Counted from the first letter of the stretch, positions 8,104 through 17,055 are shown. The stretch is DNA of 44,098 nt from an uncultured Alistipes sp. (GCA_904502285.1 CAJGEC010000014.1:1-44098), one strand, 5' to 3'. Notes: generated from the sequence alone by a model not told the origin. Made by a program: numbers and translations.

Positions 8104-10560
8104 CTATTCTGTTATTTTCTGTTCCTCGGTAGCCTCCGCTGGCGTCACTGCCTCAGTCGGTTGCTCCACCTCCTCAGATTCTTCAGCCTCATCGCTCTCT
8201 GGGGCATCTACATCGACCTCATCATCGCCAATAATCAACGTCACACCATACTTATCCTTACCTACATAATCCTTAAGATCCTCTATCGTTACCTCCTTAA
8301 GGGTAAACGCCTCGGCAGGAAGCTCCTTATGCTGGAAAGCAACGTAGCGCGATATGATATTATTGCGGAGGTTGATAAGTCTTAGCAACTGCTCGTCGGC
8401 CATATCGCCATAGAGCCTCTTGGCCTTATCGTGCGAGGTCATACCGTGTGGGTCGATACCTCGTGCCACAAGCATAGAGTCGGCAAAGTCGCGCACAGCG
8501 CTACCCGAAATCTTCATCTCGTTGATACGTGCAAAATCCAACATATCGAGGAAACCACTTTGGCTACCCTCGGTAGCATTGTAGTAGGCAATCTTGAGGT
8601 TGAGATCGTTAATCTTCTGCACGGCGCGCTTATAGTTTACACGAGGTGCAAGGCGCACCTTGAGCGTACTATCTGCCTTGATAGCCTCGGCCATAGCGTC
8701 GATACGAGCATAGTCCTCGGAGTCGAGACCTGGAGCCAAGATATCTATAGGCACACTCTGGAACGTCTCCTGCTTAAGTGGGTTCATCCACTGGAAAGGC
8801 GACGCAGCGACCTTCAACAACACATTACCCACAGCGCGCCAAATAACCTTGCGCAACGAGAACTCAGGAGAGTTGATATCTCCAGAGATAGGTATATCGA
8901 GGTCGATATGTTTGTTATGGTCGGTAAGTACGTAGATACCGAGTTTCATAGGCAACTTATACTCCACATCAAGACTCTTATCCTTGTCGCCCACCTGGAA
9001 GTTGTATGTTCCAAACTGGTTTACACCGCTAAGCGCACCATTTGTCACGACGTTCTGCGAACGGATAGTCATATTTCCCGACTCTACGGGGAAGGCGGTG
9101 AAGTGCTCGATATATGTAGAAAAGGCCTGCATATCGACATTCGAGAGCATCGCCAAGAGGCTCTGGTTGTAGAAGTCGGTGAGCGAACCCTCCCACTGAA
9201 TCATAGCATCGCCCTGCTTAGGAAGGCGCGAGCGGACAACAATCCTATTCTTTGACATCAACTCGAAATCCTTGCTATCCACCGAGAGGTTGGTGAGCGC
9301 ATAGTTGAAAGGCTCGTGCATAGTATAGTCCTCATAACTAACCTCACCACCGCGGAAGCGTAGTGTGCCGACGCTAAACTTAACATCCTCGAAAGGAGTC
9401 TCCTCCTCGGAAGTAGTCACCGTAACACGCTCCTTGACATCGTACATCTGGTCGCCAACAGCCTCGGCAGTACTCTCCACACTAATCTCAGGGTCGCTAA
9501 AGAAGAGTTCGTCGAAGTTGGTTGTGCCATCCTCGAAGAGTGCAAAACGTGTGGCGTAGTTATCGACATTTATCGCACTAAAAGCAAAGTATTGCTCATT
9601 AAGATTTATTCGCTCTGCCGACAAATCGATACTCTCCGCACTAAAGAGGTTGCTACCATCCTTAGCATTAATATGTAGTGACTTAGCCGACACATTACCC
9701 TCGATATTCATCGACATAACATCATCGACATTTCCCTCAAGGCTACAATCCACCGACAACGTACCCTCCAAGGCCGATATATTGATTGTCGAAGTGAGAT
9801 AGTTGTAGATATCCGCGATATTGAAGTTGGTAAGATTTCCATCGAACAGGAAGTCGAACGTGCTCATATTGAAGCTCAACTCGCCCTCCAAAGCACCACC
9901 CTCGTTAATGACCGTAGAGAGTGTCACAACCATAGGCTCTTCGCCCAACTCCACACTCGGAGTCGAAAGGTTGAGGGCCGAAAGTCTCCAATCCTGATCG
10001 ATGGTCTCATCGCGATATAGCACATCTGAGTCATCCAGCGATACATTATTTATAGATATAGTCCACGCCGAAGGCTCACTCTCCTCCTCATTCTCCTCAG
10101 AGGTATAGGTAGCAAGGATATAGTCGATCAAAGAGTCGAAATTGAAACTCTCCTCACCCTGCAACACCTGCACCTTTGGCGACTGCACCCTAACAAAATC
10201 GACCTGCACAAGGCTACTCAACAAGTCCCAAACCGAGAGTTTTGTCTCCAAACGATTGATACGCACAAACTCTGCCACGGAGTCCTCCTCGTAGAGAACG
10301 AGGTTATCCGCCGCAACATCGCCCGAGAACAACTTAATCGAGAGGTTATCCATCGTAAGGCTACGGCCAACAAGTTCCGTATCGTGGTTCTCGACATACT
10401 TCTCTGCGATAGGGCCAAGCCATATAACGACAACAGCCAAAACCACCAACAAAAGCGCAACAAGAGCGCCAAGCGTAGCAAGCACTATACGCCATAGTCC
10501 CCACTTACGCCTTGTCTTAGGCTCCTCATTTGTGGCAACTTCGTTCAACTCTGCTTTCAT
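8104..10560 (-). CDS. DUF748/AsmA-like envelope protein
   Basis: This 818-residue protein has a short cytosolic N-terminus rich in charged residues, one membrane segment (about 24-50), and a long periplasmic part. The order LTMDNLSIKLFSGDVAADNLVLYE followed by repeated beta-rich stretches matches the DUF748 family, related to AsmA/TamB-like proteins proposed to move lipids or help outer-membrane assembly. The C-terminal 200 residues are helical and end in a long acidic tail (DEAEESEEVEQPTE). Its function is not established. Gaps are 47 bases to the SDR gene upstream and 36 to the FKBP gene downstream, with no clear promoter in either, so it may share the steroid-trio transcript. Confidence 0.8.
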   Translation of the reverse strand: MKAELNEVATNEEPKTRRKWGLWRIVLATLGALVALLLVVLAVVVIWLGPIAEKYVENHDTELVGRSLTMDNLSIKLFSGDVAADNLVLYEEDSVAEFVRINRLETKLSVWDLLSSLVQVDFVRVQSPKVQVLQGEESFNFDSLIDYILATYTSEENEEESEPSAWTISINNVSLDDSDVLYRDETIDQDWRLSALNLSTPSVELGEEPMVVTLSTVINEGGALEGELSFNMSTFDFLFDGNLTNFNIADIYNYLTSTINISALEGTLSVDCSLEGNVDDVMSMNIEGNVSAKSLHINAKDGSNLFSAESIDLSAERINLNEQYFAFSAINVDNYATRFALFEDGTTNFDELFFSDPEISVESTAEAVGDQMYDVKERVTVTTSEEETPFEDVKFSVGTLRFRGGEVSYEDYTMHEPFNYALTNLSVDSKDFELMSKNRIVVRSRLPKQGDAMIQWEGSLTDFYNQSLLAMLSNVDMQAFSTYIEHFTAFPVESGNMTIRSQNVVTNGALSGVNQFGTYNFQVGDKDKSLDVEYKLPMKLGIYVLTDHNKHIDLDIPISGDINSPEFSLRKVIWRAVGNVLLKVAASPFQWMNPLKQETFQSVPIDILAPGLDSEDYARIDAMAEAIKADSTLKVRLAPRVNYKRAVQKINDLNLKIAYYNATEGSQSGFLDMLDFARINEMKISGSAVRDFADSMLVARGIDPHGMTSHDKAKRLYGDMADEQLLRLINLRNNIISRYVAFQHKELPAEAFTLKEVTIEDLKDYVGKDKYGVTLIIGDDEVDVDAPESDEAEESEEVEQPTEAVTPAEATEEQKITE

Positions 10561-10607
10561 ATCGACCTGATGTATAGGTTTTTATCTCTCTTATTATCTA
10601 ACTTGAA

Positions 10608-11426
10608 TTATTTCTGCCACTTCATCGTGAAGTTACGCAATGGGCGCACCAAGAAGCCTGGCAAATAGCGACAGATAGGAATGAAGAGGCGGAACCACCA
10701 GTCGGGAACGACGATACTCTTTCCCTTGAACATAGCGTTGATACCTCGACGTGCGCAGCTCTTGGGCGACATAAGGATACCCCACTTAACACCAAACTTC
10801 TGCAAATCCTTCGACAAACCATAGAGGTCAGTCGCAATGCCCGCAGGACATAGCGCCGTAACCGTAACACCCGTCTTACGCAACTCCTTAGCAAAGGCCT
10901 GAGTAAAACTCTTGACGTAGGCCTTACTTGCGCTATATGATGCAAGGCCTGGGAATGGCATCCAGATAGAGTATGACGACATATTCAACAAATGGCCCTT
11001 GCCACGCTTAACCATATCCTGACCATAGAGACGACAGAGGGTGGTGACGGTCAAGTCGTGCAAAAGGATGATGCGCTCAAGGCGCTCTACAGAGGTGTTC
11101 AATATGTCGCAGAACGAGAACATTCCAGCGTTATTAATCACCACATCGAAGGTATATCCCTCCGAAATGCTCCAGTCGTACAACTCCCTCGCAGCAGTTG
11201 CCGTAGCCAAATCCTTGACCACGTAGCGACACTCCACCTTGTGCTTCTCGGCAATGATTTGTGCCTCGGTGGCAACTGCCTCAAGGATATCCACCATCAC
11301 CAAGTTGTAGCCGAGTTCTGCCAAGCGCTCAGCATACTGACGGCCGATTCCCAAGGTCGAGCCAGTGACCAAAGCCCAAGCCGAGCCACGAACAACTTCG
11401 CCCCTATTCTTTCTCTTAAAGCACAT
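10608..11426 (-). CDS. SDR-family dehydrogenase, probable hydroxysteroid dehydrogenase
   Basis: This 272-residue classical short-chain dehydrogenase has every family landmark: cofactor loop TGSTLGIG (21-28), NNAG (98-101), Ser in MSSYS (150-153) and YSASK with catalytic Tyr164 and Lys168. Asp46 at the end of the second strand (VMVDILE) favours NAD(H) over NADP(H). The last 30 residues are hydrophobic and basic (WWFRLFIPICRYLPGF), suggesting membrane association. It starts 12 bases after the OYE-family gene. From that context I infer a 3-alpha- or 3-beta-hydroxysteroid dehydrogenase acting on the product of its neighbours. The SDR call is firm; the substrate is inference. Confidence 0.85.
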   Translation of the reverse strand: MCFKRKNRGEVVRGSAWALVTGSTLGIGRQYAERLAELGYNLVMVDILEAVATEAQIIAEKHKVECRYVVKDLATATAARELYDWSISEGYTFDVVINNAGMFSFCDILNTSVERLERIILLHDLTVTTLCRLYGQDMVKRGKGHLLNMSSYSIWMPFPGLASYSASKAYVKSFTQAFAKELRKTGVTVTALCPAGIATDLYGLSKDLQKFGVKWGILMSPKSCARRGINAMFKGKSIVVPDWWFRLFIPICRYLPGFLVRPLRNFTMKWQK

Positions 11427-11438
11427 AGTTTCTTCGGA

Positions 11439-12686
11439 CTACTTAATTTTGTTGATCTCTCGCCAAAGACGCTCAGGAATATGCTCCTTGCAGTTGTGAC
11501 AGCACTGCATATCTACCGAATACATACGTGCCATACAGTAGTCGCGGTGGTCGCAACCACTGCGTGTAGACATATCACCCGCCTTGAGTTTGTTCACGAA
11601 GGCTGGGTCATTGACCAAGGCACGCGCCATCTGCACAAGTTCGAAGCCCTCATCCAAGACTCGCTCGATACCCTCGCGTGACACCAAGCCACCGACATAT
11701 ACCAATGGGCCCTTCAAAGCCTCACGGAACTTCTTTGCATTCTCCAAGAAGTAGCACTCCTCGAAGTCGTACTGCTTAATGAGCCACTGGCCAAAGAGCG
11801 ACACGACAATCTTCTGCAACCACTCGTTCCAACCCATATAGTAGCCCATGGTCTTTGTAGGGATACGGCCACGCATAACTGCCATAGGGGCTTTAGAGAC
11901 GAAGCCCGAAGAGAGTACGATACCATCGACGCCGAAGGTCTCAATCTGCTTAGCAATCTCGATAGACTCTGGCACCTGGATACCACTCTTGAAACCATCC
12001 TCCATATTGTGCTTTACGAGGACACCCATACCACGCTTACGAGCCATCTCCATAACCTCCTCCAAGACCATATTCATAAAGCGCATACGGTTCTGGAGCG
12101 AGCCACCGAACTCATCGCGACGGTGGTTGGTATATGGCGAGAGGAACTGCGAGATAAGGTAGCCGTGACCTGCGTGAATCTCCACAGAGTCGAAACCTGC
12201 GTTGTAGGCTGTATCTACGGCCTTGCCGAAGTCTTTGGCGAACTCAGCAATCTCGCTCTTCGACATACGGCGATGGAAGGTTGGCGAGTAGAGGTTAAAA
12301 CCATTAGAGGCCGACACAGGGAAACTACCCGCCGTAGACCAGTGGGTCATATTACCGCAGTGGCCCAACTGAATACCCACGGCAGCGCCCTCCTTATGTA
12401 CTGCATCTGTAAGGTCGCGCAACTCTGGCACGATCTCGTCGCGAAGCCACAACTGCTTATTGAACGAGATACCGCTACGATTGATTGAGGCGTAGGCTAC
12501 AGTAGTCATACCCACACCACCACGAGCCACGCTAACGTGGTAATCCTTCAACGCCTGGGTAGGGCTAAAATCCTTACCCATAGACTCAAATGCCGCAGAA
12601 CGTATCACACGGTTGCGGAGCGTCACACTACCTAATTTGTAAGGAGTAAAGAGTTTCGACTCCTCCAATTTCTTCTGATTCTCCAT
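11439..12686 (-). CDS. Old-yellow-enzyme family reductase, probable steroid 5-beta-reductase
   Basis: This 415-residue FMN enzyme of the NADH:flavin oxidoreductase family has a TIM-barrel pattern: LFTPYKLGSVTLRNR at the start, GIQLGHCGN (104-112), HAGHGYL (171-177) and SPYTNHRRDEFGGSLQNR (183-200). It lacks the second Rossmann half of dienoyl-CoA reductases. Enzymes of this type reduce activated C=C bonds, and in gut Bacteroidales relatives act as 5-beta-reductases on delta-4-3-oxo steroids. The C-terminal tail is rich in cysteines (C378, C384, C395, C396, C399), which may bind metal or an iron-sulphur cluster. It follows the 5-alpha-reductase-like gene by 7 bases, so the two are almost certainly co-transcribed. 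Confidence 0.87.
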   Translation of the reverse strand: MENQKKLEESKLFTPYKLGSVTLRNRVIRSAAFESMGKDFSPTQALKDYHVSVARGGVGMTTVAYASINRSGISFNKQLWLRDEIVPELRDLTDAVHKEGAAVGIQLGHCGNMTHWSTAGSFPVSASNGFNLYSPTFHRRMSKSEIAEFAKDFGKAVDTAYNAGFDSVEIHAGHGYLISQFLSPYTNHRRDEFGGSLQNRMRFMNMVLEEVMEMARKRGMGVLVKHNMEDGFKSGIQVPESIEIAKQIETFGVDGIVLSSGFVSKAPMAVMRGRIPTKTMGYYMGWNEWLQKIVVSLFGQWLIKQYDFEECYFLENAKKFREALKGPLVYVGGLVSREGIERVLDEGFELVQMARALVNDPAFVNKLKAGDMSTRSGCDHRDYCMARMYSVDMQCCHNCKEHIPERLWREINKIK

Positions 12687-12693
12687 AATTGTT

Positions 12694-13476
12694 TTAGTAG
12701 ATAAACGGAATAATTCGCTTACGGCCTAACGAGGTGAACTCCTCACCAAACTCGCGCTCATAGCGCTTGTACAACGATGCTGAACGAGGAGCAAGGTTTG
12801 CAAATGTCCACCACGCAAAGACCACTCCTGCCCACGACCACGAAGCGATAGCAAAGCCAACCCACTCCATAAACTCACCGAAGTAGTTTGCCGAAGAGAC
12901 ATAGCGGAACATACCGCCCTTAGGGATATAGTGTTTCGTATCACCTGGCTTGCGCAGGTTGCGAATTATATAGTCTGAGTGGAGGTTGGTAATGAAGCCG
13001 AAGAGGAATACAGCGATTCCGATGTAGATATATGGCTTCGACATCCAACCATCATAGTAGCCCATCTGGGGAGCATAGTAGAAGATCCAACCGCCCTGCA
13101 TAATGGCATTGAGCGTATTGAAGATGGCACCCATAAGTACAATACCGATAGGCATCTTCGAGTTACCACGCATCAAGGCAGGGAAGATGAACGAGCGCTG
13201 GAAATAGTGCATCTCAAAGATAAGGAAGAGCAACAGAGGGGCTGTCTCCATACCATAATCCGAGGCGTACCACAAAGCCGCCATAGCAAAGAATACGGGG
13301 CACTCCATCAACACCCAACCCACCTTATTTGGCACGGGGAAGCCAAACTTAGGGTTAAAGAGATAGCCATAGCCCGCCTCAACAAAGAAGAGGGCGATAA
13401 AGACAAAGAGTGCCACAACGGCCATTCCTATAAGGAAGAGATTGTAACTCTCCAACGATATCAATTCCGAGAACAT
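12694..13476 (-). CDS. 3-oxo-5-alpha-steroid 4-dehydrogenase (steroid 5-alpha-reductase) family protein
   Basis: This 260-residue membrane protein has about seven hydrophobic segments. It aligns along its length with eukaryotic SRD5A enzymes. WVLMECPVF places Glu58 where SRD5A2 has catalytic Glu57, and MHYFQRSF places His90, Tyr91 and Arg94 where SRD5A2 has the same residues. The C-terminal block YIPKGGMFRYVSSANYFGE followed by EWVGFAIASWS and an RKRIIPFIY end is the family's NADPH-binding signature. It would reduce the delta-4 bond of 3-oxo steroids or bile acids from the alpha face in the inner membrane. It is the first gene of the trio and has a good promoter. Confidence 0.92.
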   Translation of the reverse strand: MFSELISLESYNLFLIGMAVVALFVFIALFFVEAGYGYLFNPKFGFPVPNKVGWVLMECPVFFAMAALWYASDYGMETAPLLLFLIFEMHYFQRSFIFPALMRGNSKMPIGIVLMGAIFNTLNAIMQGGWIFYYAPQMGYYDGWMSKPYIYIGIAVFLFGFITNLHSDYIIRNLRKPGDTKHYIPKGGMFRYVSSANYFGEFMEWVGFAIASWSWAGVVFAWWTFANLAPRSASLYKRYEREFGEEFTSLGRKRIIPFIY

Positions 13477-13539
13477 TGCGCTAATAGTTTATTCAATTTT
13501 CGACTAAATTACCACTATACTGGTACATTCCTCCATTTT

Positions 13540-13557
13540 TATCTCTATTTAGAGATA
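13540..13557. promoter_or_regulatory. Dyad at the start site of the steroid operon (possible operator)
   Basis: TATCTCTATTTAGAGATA has perfect 8-base arms around a 2-base centre. It begins about 8 bases downstream of the -7 box, so it covers the expected transcription start. The position fits a repressor operator; a short 5' hairpin in the leader is the alternative. No regulator gene lies next to it. Confidence 0.5.
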
Positions 13558-13564
13558 TAATCGT

Positions 13565-13596
13565 GCAAAGATACTAAAAAAAAGTGAATAAACAAT
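13565..13596 (-). promoter_or_regulatory. Promoter of the steroid-enzyme operon
   Basis: On the minus strand ATTG (13593-13596), a 19-base gap, and TATCTTTGC (13565-13573) make a good Bacteroidetes promoter. The leader to the ATG at 13476 would be about 80 bases. Confidence 0.75.
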
Positions 13597-13637
13597 AACC
13601 TCAAAAATATCTGAGTGTTACCCTACGACACAGCCCT

Positions 13638-13692
13638 AAAAAAGTAAGTTGGATTACTGAGTCTCGAAAAAAACAAGACCCAATAATCCAAC
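13638..13692 (-). terminator. Terminator of the hut operon
   Basis: On the minus strand GTTGGATTA pairs with TAATCCAAC, with further pairing of GTCT and AGAC inside, and is followed by TTACTTTTTT. It lies just after the nitroreductase stop, marking the end of the hut transcript. Confidence 0.85.
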
Positions 13693-13714
13693 TAAACAAA
13701 TGATTGTTTACCGC

Positions 13715-14344
13715 CTACTCTACGTAGAATGCCTTAGTAGCATCACGCTCAGGGGCAACAGGAATCTCCGAAGCGGGATAACCAAAGGCGATACCCACGA
13801 GCAACTTATAACCCTCAGGCAACTGCAAACGCTCCAAATAGGGCTTAGCCTCCTCGGAATTCATCACCCCAACTACGCTACCCAAGCAGCAAGAGCCAAT
13901 ACCCTTGCTCCACGCTGCAAGCATCATATTCTGCGACAACAGACCGCAGTCGTACTCTCCGCTATAACTCTCCTCAGGGCAAGCAACAAAGGCCACCGTA
14001 GGGGCATTGCGGAAGAAGTTGCGGAAGCCTGGTTGCTCAGCAATCTCAGGATTCTGTTTCACCGCAATAGCCGTAACGCCATCGATAAACTCCTTATTAT
14101 CAACGACTCTCACAGCCCAGGTCTGCATATTCATTGCACTTGGGGCATAGATACCACACTGCAAAATCTCGGCCATAGCCTCACGGCATACGGGCTCCTC
14201 CTTATAGTCACGGATTGAGCGACGTGTCATTATAGTCTTCATAACTGCATCATCTTTTTGGCACTCTCCCTCGTTAGAACTAAGAAAAGCAATCGCAGCA
14301 ACTGCAACGATAAAGCCAATAACTGATATCCAAATCTTATTCAT
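13715..14344 (-). CDS. Nitroreductase-family protein with N-terminal membrane segment
   Basis: This 209-residue FMN-dependent nitroreductase-fold protein has the opening motif RRSIRDYKEEPV (about 41-52), then GIYAPSAMNMQTWAVRVV and a GIAFGYPA ending. The first 25 residues form a hydrophobic segment (IWISVIGFIVAVAAIAFL) ahead of the catalytic fold. It may therefore be anchored or exported; alternatively translation could begin at Met35 (14242), giving a soluble protein. Its start overlaps the hutI stop by 8 bases, which suggests translational coupling and a link to histidine breakdown. The substrate is unknown. Confidence 0.85.
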   Translation of the reverse strand: MNKIWISVIGFIVAVAAIAFLSSNEGECQKDDAVMKTIMTRRSIRDYKEEPVCREAMAEILQCGIYAPSAMNMQTWAVRVVDNKEFIDGVTAIAVKQNPEIAEQPGFRNFFRNAPTVAFVACPEESYSGEYDCGLLSQNMMLAAWSKGIGSCCLGSVVGVMNSEEAKPYLERLQLPEGYKLLVGIAFGYPASEIPVAPERDATKAFYVE

Positions 14345-15575
14345 ACAATTTACCCTTTAATACGATGTTCTTAATAACAGGTGTCTGGTGTGCGTAAGGC
14401 AAATAAGCCAACGATGGCAAAGGCTTGGTAATGTAGAAGTTAGCCACCTTGCCACGTGTTATAGAGCCATAGTCCTTGCTCTCACCCATAGCTGCAGCAC
14501 TATTGAGCGTAGCAGCATTGAGAGCCTCCGCAGGGGTCATCTTCATCTTGATAGATGCCAACGACACCACGAAGCGCATATTACCCGATGGGGCTGTTCC
14601 AGGGTTGAAGTCCGAAGCCAACGCCACAGCCAAGCCCGCATTAATCATCTTGCGCGCTGGAGGGTAGGTGATACCGAGGAAGAAGGCGCAACCAGGCAAC
14701 ATCGTAGGCATAGTATTCGTGCCACGCAATGCCTCAATCTGCTCGTCGCCCATCGACTCCAAGTGGTCCACCGACAAGGCGTTATGCTCAACACCGACCT
14801 CTACGCCTCCCGACACAGCCAATTCGTTGGCGTGAATCTTTGCACGTAGGCCATACTCTGCTCCCACCTTCATAATCTTTGCCGTCTCCTCCACGGTGAA
14901 GAAGCCCTTGTCGCAGAAGACATCAACGAAGTCGGCAAGACCCTCCTTAGCCACCGCAGGAATCATATCACGGCATACGTGGTCCACGTAGTCGCTCTGA
15001 CGACCCTTGTAGGCACGACCTACGGCGTGTGCGCCAAGGAATGTAGCACGTACAGCGATAGGTGAGTTTTCGCGAATGCGCTTAATGACACGTAATATTT
15101 TGAGCTCATCCTCCAACGTGAGGCCATAGCCCGACTTAATCTCCACAAGGCCAGTACCCATAGCGATAATCTCGTCGATACGCTCCATAGCCTGACGATA
15201 GAGCTCCTCCTCCGAAGTATCGTGCAAGCGGTCCGCAGAGTTCAAGATACCTCCGCCACGCTTAGCAATCTCCTCGTACGACAAGCCATTAATCTTATCC
15301 AAGAACTCCTGCTCGCGACTACCAGCATAGACGATATGTGTGTGCGAGTCGCAGAAGGATGGGAAGAGCCAACCACCCTCAGCATCGAGGACCTCACAGC
15401 CCTCCTCCGAAGGGAGATTACCCATAGTGCCATAGTCACAGATGCGACCCTCCTCGGCCAAGAGCCACGCCCCCTCAAGCGTAGCGATATTGGCCATATC
15501 AGAGCCACACACCCTCAATCGGCCACTCTCGTCGATGCCGACGAGAGTGCCTATATTTTTAACGAGCAATTTCAT
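14337..15575 (-). CDS. hutI: Imidazolonepropionase
   Basis: HutI hydrolyses imidazolonepropionate to N-formimino-glutamate, the third step of histidine degradation. This is a 412-residue amidohydrolase-fold protein with metal-binding DSHTH (His78, His80), the family-specific LVEIKSGYGL and IHANEL segments, VDHLESM, and ASDFNPGTAPSGNM with the metal-binding Asp. The length is normal. It overlaps the hutH stop by 17 bases upstream and the nitroreductase start by 8 bases downstream, so the end of the operon is very tightly packed. Confidence 0.97.
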   Translation of the reverse strand: MKLLVKNIGTLVGIDESGRLRVCGSDMANIATLEGAWLLAEEGRICDYGTMGNLPSEEGCEVLDAEGGWLFPSFCDSHTHIVYAGSREQEFLDKINGLSYEEIAKRGGGILNSADRLHDTSEEELYRQAMERIDEIIAMGTGLVEIKSGYGLTLEDELKILRVIKRIRENSPIAVRATFLGAHAVGRAYKGRQSDYVDHVCRDMIPAVAKEGLADFVDVFCDKGFFTVEETAKIMKVGAEYGLRAKIHANELAVSGGVEVGVEHNALSVDHLESMGDEQIEALRGTNTMPTMLPGCAFFLGITYPPARKMINAGLAVALASDFNPGTAPSGNMRFVVSLASIKMKMTPAEALNAATLNSAAAMGESKDYGSITRGKVANFYITKPLPSLAYLPYAHQTPVIKNIVLKGKLYE

Positions 15576-17055
15576 AGTCGTTGAGGAACTTAACCGATGT
15601 AGCGATATGTGGATACATCACCGTATCGTTGTCCACGAATGGAACGACCTTGCGGTATGCCTCGAACATAGCCTCCACAGTTACTGAAGAGCGAACATTC
15701 TCCTTGTGGCGGAACTCCAAGGCCTGAGCCGAATTCATCAACTCGATAGCCAACACACGCTCGGTGTTATTAACCACCTTCCACAACTTAGTAGCGGCGT
15801 TAGAGCCCATACTTACGTGATCCTCCTGACCCTGTGACGATGGGATAGAGTCGCACGATGCTGGCCAGCACAAGCCCTTAGACTGGCTCACGATAGAGGC
15901 AGCGGTGTACTGAGGAATCATAAAGCCACTGTTGAGACCTGGGTTAGCTACCAAGAAGTTAGGCAACTGACGCGCACCAGAGATAAGCTTGTAGGTACGA
16001 CGCTCAGAGATATTACCAAGCTCCGCTACGGCGATAGCCAAGAAGTCCATAGCTACGGCGATAGGCTGACCGTGGAAGTTACCTGCCGAGATTACCTCGT
16101 CGCTATCAGGGAATACGGTTGGGTTGTCGGTAGCAGAGTTAATCTCTGTCTCCAAGACTGTAGCAACGTATGCGATAGTATCCTTCGAAGCGCCGTGTAC
16201 CTGTGGGATACAACGGAATGAGTAAGGATCCTGAACGTGGCTCTTAGCGCGCGCACCAATCTGACTACCAGCCAAGATCTCGCGGAAGTTCTTAGCTGTC
16301 TCAATCTGGCCGTTATGAGGACGGATGGCGTGTACGTTATGCTCGAATGGCTCCATACGACCATCGAAAGCATCCAACGACATAGCGCCGATATAGTCAG
16401 CCAAGAGGCTGAGACGCTGTGCGTTGATAAGCGAATAGACACCGTAAGCCGACATAAACTGCGTACCATTCAAGAGTGCAAGACCCTCCTTCGAGCAGAG
16501 GGTGATAGGCTCCCAGCCCATCTTCTCCATCATCACGCTACCCTCAACAACCTCGCCGTCGATCTCCACGTGGCCCAAGCCAAGAAGTGGCAAACACATA
16601 TGCGCCAAAGGTGAAAGGTCGCCCGAAGCACCCAACGAACCCTGCTCATAAACTACAGGGATGATATCGTTGTTGAACATCTCGATAAGACGCTCTACGG
16701 TGATGAGCTGTACGCCCGAATGGCCATAAGACAACGACTGCACCTTAAGCAAAATCATAAGACGTGCTATCTCGCGTGGCACACGGTCGCCAGTACCGCA
16801 AGCGTGTGACATCATAAGGTTCTTCTGCAACTGCGACAAGCCCTCCTTCTCTACCGAGATATTGCACAACGAGCCAAAGCCAGTGGTCACGCCATAGATA
16901 GGACGACCAGCATCCTCCATCTTTTTATCGAGATACTCACGACACTTGATGATACGAGCCTTAGCATCGTCACTCAAGGCGAGTTTATAACCTTTGGTAA
17001 GAATCTCCTCAACACGTGCGATTGTGAGGCGTTCTGAACTAATATAGTGAATCAT
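15559..17055 (-). CDS. hutH: Histidine ammonia-lyase
   Basis: HutH removes ammonia from histidine to give urocanate. This 498-residue cytosolic protein carries the Ala143-Ser144-Gly145 triad in QGSLGASGDLSPLAHM. The triad cyclises into the MIO prosthetic group. Tyr54 lies in the YGVTTGFG segment, and the C-terminal half has the family stretch GNFHGQP with PSSQGQEDHVSMG. The length is normal. It is fourth in the operon, 22 bases after hutU, although it catalyses the first step. Confidence 0.98.
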   Translation of the reverse strand: MIHYISSERLTIARVEEILTKGYKLALSDDAKARIIKCREYLDKKMEDAGRPIYGVTTGFGSLCNISVEKEGLSQLQKNLMMSHACGTGDRVPREIARLMILLKVQSLSYGHSGVQLITVERLIEMFNNDIIPVVYEQGSLGASGDLSPLAHMCLPLLGLGHVEIDGEVVEGSVMMEKMGWEPITLCSKEGLALLNGTQFMSAYGVYSLINAQRLSLLADYIGAMSLDAFDGRMEPFEHNVHAIRPHNGQIETAKNFREILAGSQIGARAKSHVQDPYSFRCIPQVHGASKDTIAYVATVLETEINSATDNPTVFPDSDEVISAGNFHGQPIAVAMDFLAIAVAELGNISERRTYKLISGARQLPNFLVANPGLNSGFMIPQYTAASIVSQSKGLCWPASCDSIPSSQGQEDHVSMGSNAATKLWKVVNNTERVLAIELMNSAQALEFRHKENVRSSVTVEAMFEAYRKVVPFVDNDTVMYPHIATSVKFLNDYEIAR

